Source: Roseburia sp. (GTDB lineage Bacteria; Bacillota; Clostridia; Oscillospirales; Ruminococcaceae). Taken from it: a DNA stretch of 47,819 bases. The stretch is from positions 1 through 47,819 of the forward strand of contig JAMPCH010000017.1 of the NCBI GenBank assembly GCA_023666265.1, given 5' to 3'. Below, piece after piece: positions 41,473-47,819 of this stretch. The position numbers were made by a program, and so were the translations under genes. The notes under the pieces were generated by a model. The model saw only the letters and a list, made by a program, of their open reading frames with translations, had not been told where the DNA came from and did not search any database. Every line of letters begins with the position of its first letter. The first letter of the stretch is position 1.

Positions 41473-41501
41473 TTGATTTTCGAGGAAAAATGTGCTATAC
41501 T
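41473..41501 (+). promoter_or_regulatory. Promoter of the 2-hydroxyacid dehydrogenase gene
   Basis: TTGATT (41473-41478), 17-base spacer ending in TGC, TATACT (41496-41501). The A-run plus TGTGCTATACTT is identical to the promoter of the HMA gene near 4531-4546. Confidence 0.8.
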
Positions 41502-41572
41502 TTATTTTAAGGGATTTTCGAGTAAGCACGATCCGCCTGTGGGCGGTTCAAAAGAAAGGAAGGGTCGTTAAA

Positions 41573-42556
41573 ATGAAGATTTTTGTATTCAGCTATCGGG
41601 ATTTTGACGAAGCGGAGGTTTTCACCGAGGAGGCGGCGCGGACGGGCGTTACGCTCGGGATCTGTCGAACCGCGCCGACCTTGGAAACGATCGGACAAGC
41701 GGCGGGGTACGACTGTATCAGTATCTTAACGACGCCGCTCGACGCGGCGCTTCTCCGTGAAATAAAGCGGCTCGGGATACGAATGATCTCTACCCGGACG
41801 ATCGGCTATGACCATATCGATATAAAAGAGGCGGCGGCGCTCGGGCTAAAGGTCAGCAACGCCTCTTATTCGCCGAACGGTGTGGCGGATTACGCGATCA
41901 TGTTGATGCTGATGGCGTCGCGGAAGATGAAGCGGATCATGCAGCGCTCGGAGATCCAAGACTATACGCTCCCGGGGATCCAAGGGCGTGAGCTTTCCGA
42001 AATGACGGTCGGGATCGTCGGAACGGGACGGATCGGGCGGACGGTCGCGCGCCATCTCTCAGGCTTTGGGTGTAAGATACTCGCTTGTGACCTTTATGAG
42101 AGCGAGGAGCTTCGCGGGTTCGCCGAATATGTCCCGTTAGAGGAGATCTGGCGTCGCTGTGACCTGATCTCGCTCCATATGCCGCTCACCGACGAGAACT
42201 ATCACATGGTCGGTCGGGAGACGATCGCCAAGATGAAGGATCGGGTCATCCTCGTGAATACGGCGCGCGGCGGGTTAGTGGATTCCGAGGCGCTGATCGA
42301 GGGGATCGAGATCGGGAAGATCGGCGCGGCGGCGCTCGATGTCGTAGAGGACGAATTCGGAATGTATTATTACGATCGAAAGTCGGACGTTCTTATAAAC
42401 CGCCCGCTCGCCGTGTTAAAAAACTTCCCGAATGTGATCGTAACGCCGCATATGGCTTTTTATACCGACCGCGACGTTCGGGATATGATCCACGCCTCGA
42501 TCGAGAGCTGTCTCCTCGAAGAGGCGGGGAAGGAAAATCCGTGGAAGGTTTTGTGA
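41573..42556 (+). CDS. D-2-hydroxyacid dehydrogenase (D-lactate dehydrogenase/VanH-like)
   Basis: The 327-residue NAD enzyme has the dinucleotide motif G-I-V-G-T-G-R-I-G near 146-154, V-N-T-A-R-G-G with the substrate Arg, a Glu in D-V-V-E-D-E, and the catalytic His in T-P-H-M-A-F-Y-T. The last pattern is typical of D-lactate dehydrogenases and VanH-like members. It probably reduces pyruvate or a related keto acid to a D-hydroxy acid. There are no D-Ala-D-Lac ligase or vanX genes nearby, so a resistance role is not supported. ATG 41573 has a GGAAGGG Shine-Dalgarno; the longer upstream frame overlaps the promoter. Confidence 0.92.
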   Translation: MKIFVFSYRDFDEAEVFTEEAARTGVTLGICRTAPTLETIGQAAGYDCISILTTPLDAALLREIKRLGIRMISTRTIGYDHIDIKEAAALGLKVSNASYSPNGVADYAIMLMLMASRKMKRIMQRSEIQDYTLPGIQGRELSEMTVGIVGTGRIGRTVARHLSGFGCKILACDLYESEELRGFAEYVPLEEIWRRCDLISLHMPLTDENYHMVGRETIAKMKDRVILVNTARGGLVDSEALIEGIEIGKIGAAALDVVEDEFGMYYYDRKSDVLINRPLAVLKNFPNVIVTPHMAFYTDRDVRDMIHASIESCLLEEAGKENPWKVL

Positions 42557-42604
42557 CGGCGGGACGCCAATTTTCGGTAACTTCGCTTTTTTTCCGAAAA
42601 AAGC

Positions 42605-42633
42605 TTGAAATAAATTCACGGGAATGTTATAAT
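42605..42633 (+). promoter_or_regulatory. Promoter of the 42732 gene
   Basis: TTGAAA (42605-42610), 17-base spacer, perfect TATAAT (42628-42633). Confidence 0.8.
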
Positions 42634-42731
42634 AAAAATATAACAAAACCGACGATCGGTGGAAGAGAGATCGACTTGTTCATGATAGCTGTTTTTAGGA
42701 ACAAGCATCGGAACGGAAAGGAATACCGGAT

Positions 42732-43643
42732 ATGGCTGCTGTGATCGACCGAACCTTGTCTTATATGCCGATCAACGAGGAATTCGTACAAAAAAGACAT
42801 ATTGCCACTTACCTAAGCGCGTTGCGGGATTGCGGAACGGATTATATCGAGGTCGGGAGAAACGTCCTTCTTGTTATGGAGGGGGAAAATCTATCGGAGC
42901 GGTATATCTTTCGCGCGGAGAAGGAAACGGATCTCTTTTTTTGCCGCGATCGCCGATTCGCCTATGTCTGCGTTCCGTATTCACTCTCGCGTCACTTTGA
43001 GACGCTGAGCCGAAATCAGAATATCTTGATCGAGCTTTTTGCCGACGAATACAGCGCGCCCGCGATCCTCCTCCGTTTAAAATATTCGGGAGTTCTCCGC
43101 TACATATCCGTGATACGGCTTACCGGCTTTTTTTCCGTTGAGAACGGGAAGATGAAAAGATTGATCCGATGGTTTCGGAGCGAATTTGCCCAAGCGATCG
43201 ACATTTGTCCTTTAAACAGGGGGTTAGCGGGCTGTGTCGGCGCGATCGACGCGAGAGACGCGGGGGCGGACGCGATCACGCTTTCGTTCGGGCGGGATTA
43301 TCGATATGCCTCGCTCGAGAGCTATTATATCGATTCGCATATTTTGAGCCGAACCTATATGCCGAAAGAGGTGATCATGGGGATCTGTCGCGCCAGCTCG
43401 ATCTATCTCGAGATCTTCGGGACGATGCCCTGTGGGCTTGGTCAGCTGAATGAACTGGCGAACCGGCTAAATTCCCCGATCTATAATATCGAACGCGGGA
43501 TACTTTATCGAAAAATAACGATCCGTAAGGACGAAAGAGAACGAAACGCCGCCGTGAAGCGAACGGTCGAGGAGCTGGGCTATGAAAACGAGCTCGAGAA
43601 GTCGATCTTAGAGGCGATAAAAAAAGCGGGACTGCTCGGGTAA
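42732..43643 (+). CDS. DRE-TIM (HMGL/homocitrate synthase)-like protein lacking the metal motif
   Basis: The 303-residue protein looks like a shortened relative of the DRE-TIM metallolyase group (isopropylmalate/homocitrate synthases, HMG-CoA lyase). It keeps an I-D-R-T-L start (residues 5-9), a D-Y-I-E-V-G-R strand (37-43) and an N-x-G-L-A...A-x-D-A-G-A-D-A-I region. The usual R-D-G after D-x-T-L is missing. The H-x-H metal ligand pair is replaced by C159-P-L161. Catalysis of the normal kind is therefore unlikely. It may be a regulatory or re-purposed barrel. A GGAAAGGA Shine-Dalgarno precedes the ATG. Family placement is by eye and moderately certain. Confidence 0.7.
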   Translation: MAAVIDRTLSYMPINEEFVQKRHIATYLSALRDCGTDYIEVGRNVLLVMEGENLSERYIFRAEKETDLFFCRDRRFAYVCVPYSLSRHFETLSRNQNILIELFADEYSAPAILLRLKYSGVLRYISVIRLTGFFSVENGKMKRLIRWFRSEFAQAIDICPLNRGLAGCVGAIDARDAGADAITLSFGRDYRYASLESYYIDSHILSRTYMPKEVIMGICRASSIYLEIFGTMPCGLGQLNELANRLNSPIYNIERGILYRKITIRKDERERNAAVKRTVEELGYENELEKSILEAIKKAGLLG

Positions 43644-43673
43644 TGACCGCGACAATCGAAAGGATAACATCGG

Positions 43674-44762
43674 ATGGAAATCAAATCGGTAGCCTATAAA
43701 TGCCCCGCCTGCGGCGCGTCGCTCGAATTTGACGCATTGACGCAAAATTTTGTCTGTCACTACTGCGGCTCGGCATTTGAAAAGACGGAGCTCGATCAGC
43801 GCTTCACCGACGACGAGCTTACGGACAGCGAACGCTTTACCGAGGAAGAAAAGGAGCTCGCAAAAAAGCGGGGAGAGGATTGGGAAAAGCTGAACGTTCT
43901 ATACAGCTGTCCTTCCTGTGGCGCGGGGATCTTTTCCGACAGCGAAAGTACCGTTTCTCTGCATTGCCATTACTGTAACAGCCCCGTTATCCTCGCCGGG
44001 AAGCTATCGGGACAGTTTCGACCGAATAAGCTGATCCCGTTTGTAAAAACGCGGGAACAGGCGGAGACGGCTTTTAAGGAATGGAGCGGGAAGCGTTTTT
44101 TTGTTCCGAAGGCTTTTAAAAGCGATCGCGTTTTAGCCGAAATGAAGGGGGTTTATGTCCCGTTTTGGCTGGCGGACTGTTGTGTGGAGGGGACGCTCGA
44201 GGCGATCGCGACGAAGACCTCTTCCATCCGTCACGGAGACACCGTCACGACCACGCATCGGGAATATCTCGTGGAGCGTCAGGGAAGCCTGATCTGTCGG
44301 GGCGTACCCGCAGACGGCTCGACGCACGCCGCCGATCTCTTAATGGAAAATATCGAGCCGTTTGATTATTCAAAGCTGATCGATTTTGATATGTCCTATC
44401 TCTCGGGGCATAACGCGGAAAAATACGACGTTGGGAAGGAAGCGGTCTTTCCCCGGATCGAGCAACGGGTACGCGAGGAGGCGATCTCCTGTTTTAAAGC
44501 CTCGGCGACGGGGTACTCCTCATTTAAGATCGTCAAGAGCGAATTTAAGATAAACGGGGTAAACTGGACATACGCGCTTCTCCCGGTCTGGTTTTTGTCC
44601 TATTTTTATAAGGATCAGCTTTATTGTTATGCGATGAACGGTCAGACCGGGAAGTTCAGTGGGAGACTGCCGATCAATAAGCTAAAGCTCGGGCTATGCG
44701 CGGCGGGCGCCGCGATCCTCGCGCTACTGGCGGGACTTTTATTCTTTGGAGGCGCATTATGA
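43674..44762 (+). CDS. TFIIB-type zinc-ribbon protein with C-terminal membrane helix
   Basis: The 362-residue protein begins with a zinc ribbon (Cys10, Cys13, Cys28, Cys31). After a charged helix comes a second ribbon (C-P-S-C ... C-H-Y-C, about 78-105). A beta-rich body (about 120-325) is shared by a Firmicutes family usually annotated as TFIIB-type zinc-ribbon proteins of unknown function. One transmembrane helix closes the protein (about 338-358). The body should lie in the cytosol. It starts 30 bases after the upstream gene and overlaps the TPM-domain gene by ATGA, so these two are translated together. Confidence 0.85.
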   Translation: MEIKSVAYKCPACGASLEFDALTQNFVCHYCGSAFEKTELDQRFTDDELTDSERFTEEEKELAKKRGEDWEKLNVLYSCPSCGAGIFSDSESTVSLHCHYCNSPVILAGKLSGQFRPNKLIPFVKTREQAETAFKEWSGKRFFVPKAFKSDRVLAEMKGVYVPFWLADCCVEGTLEAIATKTSSIRHGDTVTTTHREYLVERQGSLICRGVPADGSTHAADLLMENIEPFDYSKLIDFDMSYLSGHNAEKYDVGKEAVFPRIEQRVREEAISCFKASATGYSSFKIVKSEFKINGVNWTYALLPVWFLSYFYKDQLYCYAMNGQTGKFSGRLPINKLKLGLCAAGAAILALLAGLLFFGGAL

Positions 44763-45595
44763 AGAAATTAGCGATTTTCCTGTCGGTGGTATGTACATTG
44801 ATCTTCGGCACGGTAAGCGCTTTCGCCGATGCCTCCGGCTGTTATTCGGAACAGCGGGACGGCGGTATCGCGGCGCTCCACGATCTCGATCATTCTCTGA
44901 CGGAGTCGGAGGAGGGTCAGCTTTTCTCCTTACTTCGCGATACCGTCGATCGTGTCGGATTTAGCGTTTGTATCGTTTATTCGGGCGACGTCGGCGGCGC
45001 GAATACCGACGCGCAGGTAATGGATTACGCGGATCTGTACTGTGAAGCGCTTTGCGGAATGGACACAGACGCGATCCTTTTATTGGTCAATAACGACACA
45101 AAGCTCGATTGGATCTCGACGAGCGGGCGCTGTATCGAGATCTTTACCGACGCGCGGATCGAGCGGGTCTTTGACGATTTTTATGATTGGCTGAAACAGG
45201 GCGATTATTATAAAGCGGGTACCGGTTTTTGCAGTTCCGTCTCGTATTACGGAACAGGGCATAGCGATCCCGCTTTTTCGGGGACGATGTCCCTTTATCT
45301 CGATTTCTCGACCCTTTTTGTGATCTTTGTGTTTATGGGGATCGTGGCGGTCGCGATCCTTCTTTTTGTGGAAACGGTCAAAAAAAGTTATTCTGTACAG
45401 GCGCGTAAAGGGGCGAGTCAATATCTCCTAAAAAATTCGCTCGTTTTTGAAAAGGAAGCGGATACGTTCCTACGTACCTATGTAACGACGCAAACCACGA
45501 GCGGCAGCGGGTCACATTCTCATTCCCATTCCCGCTCATCCTCTCACCGCTCGAGCAGCGGTGGGAGACACGGCGGCGGCGGGAGAAGACGGTAA
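44759..45595 (+). CDS. TPM-domain membrane protein (YgcG/COG1512-like)
   Basis: The 278-residue protein has a signal peptide (cleavage probably after F-A near 22-23), an extracytoplasmic TPM domain (about 40-165, with L-L-L-V-N-N-D and W-I-S-T-S-G-R), one transmembrane helix (184-205) and a cytosolic tail rich in Ser and His that ends with a Gly/Arg run. TPM-domain proteins are often linked to membrane-protein maintenance; phosphatase activity was shown for a plant member. The start at 44759 is fixed by the ATGA overlap with the zinc-ribbon gene. The His/Ser tail could bind metal. Confidence 0.86.
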   Translation: MKKLAIFLSVVCTLIFGTVSAFADASGCYSEQRDGGIAALHDLDHSLTESEEGQLFSLLRDTVDRVGFSVCIVYSGDVGGANTDAQVMDYADLYCEALCGMDTDAILLLVNNDTKLDWISTSGRCIEIFTDARIERVFDDFYDWLKQGDYYKAGTGFCSSVSYYGTGHSDPAFSGTMSLYLDFSTLFVIFVFMGIVAVAILLFVETVKKSYSVQARKGASQYLLKNSLVFEKEADTFLRTYVTTQTTSGSGSHSHSHSRSSSHRSSSGGRHGGGGRRR

Positions 45596-45633
45596 GCTTT
45601 GAGCGGACGGCGGCGCGGCCGAAAATGACGGGA

Positions 45634-45662
45634 TTGACAAATCCGTAAAAATACGCTATACT
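45634..45662 (+). promoter_or_regulatory. Promoter of the UPF0104-thioesterase pair
   Basis: A perfect TTGACA (45634-45639), 17-base spacer, TATACT (45657-45662). Confidence 0.85.
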
Positions 45663-45701
45663 ATAAAGGTACGCCGATACGGCTGATCGCGGAGGACAAA
45701 C

Positions 45702-46766
45702 ATGAAGAAGAAAAACAACAAGTTGAACCTGATCATTTGCGGCTTTGCCTTTGTCGTTATGCTTTTATATATTTTTTGTTTTGACGGCGTCGATAATCTT
45801 GTCCGCTCGATCACGACCGTCAATGTCGGCTTTTTATTGATCGCCGTGTTGTGTATTGTCGGGTACTGGGTGTTTGAGGCGATGACGCTTCATGCCTCGG
45901 TAAAAAGCATCGCGCCCGAGACGCGCTTTCGCGATTCGCTTTTCGTCACGATCATCGGGCAGTATTTTAACTGTATTACGCCCTTCGCTTCCGGCGGACA
46001 GCCGATGCAGGCGTATTATTACGTAAAGCGCGGTGTTCCGCTGAGTGCGGCGATGACTGCGCTCGTTTCCCGTTTTATCGTGTATCAGTTCGTTCTGACC
46101 CTTTATTCGATCGTTTTTTTGATCTTTAAGCTCCCGATGTTTCGGGAAGGCGAGTTTCGGGGTCTGACCGTATTGGTCGTCATTGGGTTTATTATCAATA
46201 CGGCGGTCATTCTCCTTTTATTTATGGTCTCCTTCTTTCGGAAGCCGACGACGAAGCTCGCTCACGGGGCAGTACTCTTACTCGGGAAGCTCAGGATCTT
46301 TAAAGATCCCGACGAAAAGATCGCCGCCGTGGATCAAGTCTTAGATCAATATTACGGTCACTTTCTTTTTATTAAAAGTAAGCCGCTTTTGATCCTAAAA
46401 ATGTGCGGCTTTACGCTGTTACAGCTTTTTTTGTATTTCAGTATCACTTATGTTATTTATCTCGGTTTCGGGTTAAACGAAACGGATCTCTTTACGATCA
46501 TCGCCTGTCAGTCGTTTGTATTGATGATTTCCTCGTTTGTTCCGCTTCCCGGTGCGCTCGGCGCGGCGGAGGGGAGCTACGCCGCTTTTTTCGGCGGTAT
46601 TTTTGGAAATTACACGGGATTTTCGACCTTTGTTTGGCGTTTCTTGACCTTCTACCTCCCGATCTTGATCGGGCTTTGTGTAAATTTATACCTGACCCGA
46701 CACGGAAAGGAGAATTTTGAGGAAATGCAGATCAATTCCGAAAAGAAGGGGCAGAAGCTCGGATAA
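45702..46766 (+). CDS. UPF0104 / LPG-synthase-type transmembrane protein
   Basis: The 354-residue integral membrane protein has about eight helices and matches the UPF0104 (lysylphosphatidylglycerol synthase transmembrane region) family. The conserved blocks are I-G-Q-Y-F-N-C-I-T-P-F-A-S-G-G-Q-P and P-L-P-G-A-L-G-A-A-E-G near 285. The MprF-type synthase domain is absent, so it is more likely a lipid flippase-like or transport protein than an aminoacyl-lipid synthase. A GGAGG Shine-Dalgarno precedes the ATG. The thioesterase gene starts 29 bases after its stop. Confidence 0.9.
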   Translation: MKKKNNKLNLIICGFAFVVMLLYIFCFDGVDNLVRSITTVNVGFLLIAVLCIVGYWVFEAMTLHASVKSIAPETRFRDSLFVTIIGQYFNCITPFASGGQPMQAYYYVKRGVPLSAAMTALVSRFIVYQFVLTLYSIVFLIFKLPMFREGEFRGLTVLVVIGFIINTAVILLLFMVSFFRKPTTKLAHGAVLLLGKLRIFKDPDEKIAAVDQVLDQYYGHFLFIKSKPLLILKMCGFTLLQLFLYFSITYVIYLGFGLNETDLFTIIACQSFVLMISSFVPLPGALGAAEGSYAAFFGGIFGNYTGFSTFVWRFLTFYLPILIGLCVNLYLTRHGKENFEEMQINSEKKGQKLG

Positions 46767-46795
46767 GGTCGATGAAAAATCGGAGGTGCGGTAAA

Positions 46796-47293
46796 ATGAA
46801 GGTCGTTCAAAAACAGAGCAACAGCAGAATGTGCTTTATTTGCGGGATGGACAATCGCGAAGGACTGCGGGCGCAGTTTTACACCATGGAGGACGGGAGC
46901 GTTATGACGCCGTTTATGTTTCGGACGGAGCATCAGAGCTTCCCACAGCGCGTCCACGGCGGGCTGATCTCGACGATGCTTGACGAAATGGGGCTTCGCG
47001 CGATATGGGCGAAAAATTCGGAGGATGATTTCGGCGTAACGTTTTCGCTCACGGTAAAGTTTCGGAAGCCTGTTCCGTATAATGAAGCCTTGATCGGGCG
47101 GGGAATCGTCGAACGCGACAGCACAAAATTTATCACCATTCGTTCCGAGCTGTTTGATCGCGGCGGAGCTTTACTCGCGAACGCGGAGGTAAAATACCTG
47201 CGCCTTATGCCGGATCAGATCGCGAAGGATGTGAACGTACACGATGAGATGTGTTATCGTATCAACGATGACGTCTCGGAGATCGTTTTTTAG
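46796..47293 (+). CDS. Hotdog-fold thioesterase (PaaI/YbgC-like)
   Basis: The 165-residue protein is a single hotdog domain. An N-terminal C-F-I-C-G-x-D-N-R-E-G-L motif and the active-site block H-G-G-L-I-S-T-M-L-D-E-M-G (Asp/Glu on the long helix) are typical of small acyl-CoA thioesterases. The acyl-CoA substrate is unknown. ATG 46796 follows a GGAGGTG Shine-Dalgarno; an earlier in-frame start at 46772 lacks one. It is probably co-transcribed with the UPF0104 gene. Confidence 0.88.
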   Translation: MKVVQKQSNSRMCFICGMDNREGLRAQFYTMEDGSVMTPFMFRTEHQSFPQRVHGGLISTMLDEMGLRAIWAKNSEDDFGVTFSLTVKFRKPVPYNEALIGRGIVERDSTKFITIRSELFDRGGALLANAEVKYLRLMPDQIAKDVNVHDEMCYRINDDVSEIVF

Positions 47294-47319
47294 GGATTTT
47301 GTCCAATAGCGTCATTTAA

Positions 47320-47475
47320 TACGAGTCTACCCCCGACGCTGTTCCTGCGTCGGGGGTAGACTTCCTCGATTGTTATATTCTTCTTTCTCTAACACACGAT
47401 AAGCGCCGATCTATACTACATGGGGAGGACGGCTTACGGGAGACGCCATGTGTATATATCGATTCTTGTCGGTAC
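47320..47475 (-). ncRNA. Candidate minus-strand structured small RNA
   Basis: A consensus promoter points left at 47510-47482. Directly downstream on that strand lies a long hairpin (47461-47446 with 47423-47407; about 15 pairs with a mismatch and a bulge, loop of 22 bases that contains CCTCC), then an unpaired purine-rich stretch, then a perfect 16-base-pair hairpin (47362-47347 with 47339-47324). No clear T tract follows the last hairpin, so the 3' end is uncertain. It would run antisense to the 3' end of the thioesterase transcript. Confidence 0.4.
47324..47362. terminator. Strong 16-bp hairpin after the thioesterase gene
   Basis: AGTCTACCCCCGACGC (47324-47339) pairs perfectly with 47347-47362 around a 7-base loop. 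A T/C-rich stretch follows on the plus strand, so it can act as the thioesterase terminator, though the T tract is not clean. Confidence 0.65.
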
Positions 47476-47481
47476 GTTTAT

Positions 47482-47510
47482 ATTTTAGCACGCTTTTGGG
47501 GATTTTTCAA
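47482..47510 (-). promoter_or_regulatory. Minus-strand promoter in the final intergenic region
   Basis: TTGAAA (47510-47505), 17-base spacer ending in TGC (extended -10), TAAAAT (47487-47482). No minus-strand gene follows, only the hairpins described for the candidate RNA. Confidence 0.65.
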
Positions 47511-47579
47511 TCTTTTTTTCAAAAAAACGGGAATAATCTATAAAAAATTTTTTTCAAAATGTGAAATGATGAGAAGGGT

Positions 47580-47628
47580 AAGCGCCGAAAAGCCGATAAT
47601 AAAGCGGTTTTCGGCGCTTTTGTTTTTT
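47580..47628 (+). terminator. Strong intrinsic terminator
   Basis: AAGCGCCGAAAA (47580-47591) pairs with TTTTCGGCGCTT (47608-47619), then TTGTTTTTTT follows. Its upstream transcript is not obvious; it lies 290 bases after the thioesterase gene. Confidence 0.8.
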
Positions 47629-47709
47629 TCGGCAAAACGAAGATTTGTCGAAAAAAAGGGAAAAGGTCTGAAGAAGATTAGAAGGTAAATCTGTTTTTTA
47701 GCAGAAAAT

Positions 47710-47735
47710 CGGTATCCGAGAGATCTCGGATACCG
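47710..47735. other. Perfect 12-bp palindromic hairpin
   Basis: CGGTATCCGAGA (47710-47721) and TCTCGGATACCG (47724-47735) form a near-perfect palindrome with a 2-base centre. No T run follows. It could be a DNA-binding site or RNA structure. Confidence 0.5.
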
Positions 47736-47745
47736 CAACCTATCG

Positions 47746-47773
47746 AAAAAGTCCGGTTTTCACCGGACTTTTT
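47746..47773. terminator. Bidirectional terminator near the right edge
   Basis: AAAAAGTCCGGT (47746-47757) pairs with ACCGGACTTTTT (47762-47773) around a TTTC loop. The A and T runs on both sides make it functional in either direction. Confidence 0.88.
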
Positions 47774-47783
47774 CGCATTACTG

Positions 47784-47792
47784 TGGTATAAT
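47784..47792 (+). promoter_or_regulatory. Extended -10 promoter for a gene beyond the window
   Basis: TGG directly followed by a perfect TATAAT (47787-47792). The -35 position falls in the terminator stem and is poor, so this is an extended -10 type. The next gene would lie outside the window. Confidence 0.5.
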
Positions 47793-47819
47793 AAAAGCAT
47801 AGAAGTAAAGAAAGAGGCG

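Larger units (their letters stand above)
41257..41572. other. Divergent control region between the EAL gene and the 2-hydroxyacid dehydrogenase
   Basis: It holds a promoter for each flanking gene and an A/T-flanked hairpin (41436-41457). No gene is supported; a minus-strand frame here overlaps the promoters and lacks a ribosome-binding site. Confidence 0.55.
47294..47819. other. Hairpin-rich non-coding end of the window
   Basis: No gene is supported. It holds five strong hairpins: 47324-47362, 47407-47461, 47580-47619, 47710-47735 and 47746-47773. There is also a minus-strand promoter at 47482-47510 and a plus-strand -10 near the right edge. Confidence 0.6.

Noticed and set aside
41573-42556. 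VanH and hence a glycopeptide-resistance operon
   Set aside because: No D-Ala-D-Lac ligase or VanX-type gene is nearby; the protein fits a general D-lactate dehydrogenase.

Overview
This window looks like chromosomal DNA from a spore-forming anaerobe of the class Clostridia (Firmicutes/Bacillota). The reasons are two sporulation genes (spoIIID, spoVS), Firmicutes-type genes such as ymdB, hslO, the yerC/yecD-type TrpR-like regulator and rlmCD, purine-rich Shine-Dalgarno sequences, and many vegetative promoters of the TTGACA-17-TATAAT type, several with an extended TGn. Base composition is intermediate and most genes favour G/C-ending codons. Three places look foreign or decayed by their AT-richer codon use: 1546-2334, 7688-9600 and 15211-16250. 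I cannot name a genus. No rRNA, tRNA, CRISPR array, intact insertion sequence or prophage was seen.

Left part (1-16250, mostly + strand): a secreted SGNH lipoprotein on the minus strand, an unrecognised gene, then housekeeping genes: a TrpR-like regulator, a SAM methyltransferase, hslO, a heavy-metal-binding protein behind a possible metalloregulator operator, prfB overlapping an rlmCD-type methyltransferase, lepA overlapping hemW, dusB, an SDR oxidoreductase and a GNAT acetyltransferase. Between rlmCD and lepA lies an accessory cassette of two overlapping zinc-ribbon genes, followed by a gene-poor repeat-bearing stretch. An AT-rich P-loop ATPase gene follows the acetyltransferase.

Middle part (16360-31640, mostly - strand): yihY and rlmN (ATGA overlap), a + strand candidate structured small RNA between two minus-strand genes, citrate synthase with a DEDDh exonuclease, spoIIID on the + strand, a NatAB-like ABC exporter, purA-ymdB-spoVS, and two large secreted proteins. 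One is a GHL10-like domain fused to an amidase_3 domain; the other is a GHL10 lipoprotein. They suggest cell-wall remodelling.

Right part (31800-47819): two c-di-GMP phosphodiesterase-type EAL proteins with degenerate GGDEF domains, one with a soluble LacI-type ligand-binding sensor and one with a membrane sensor. Around them are a UGM-like flavoprotein with a GtrA-type protein, a His-rich CobW/COG0523 metallochaperone GTPase, and a threonine aldolase. A + strand run follows: D-2-hydroxyacid dehydrogenase, a DRE-TIM-like protein that has lost its HxH metal motif, a TFIIB-type zinc-ribbon protein coupled to a TPM-domain protein, a UPF0104 membrane protein and a hotdog thioesterase. The last 500 bases are non-coding, rich in strong hairpins, and may encode a second small RNA on the minus strand.

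The best candidates for something undescribed are the two putative small RNAs (18321-18480 +, about 47320-47475 -), the zinc-ribbon pair at 7688-9023, and the degenerate DRE-TIM protein at 42732-43643.
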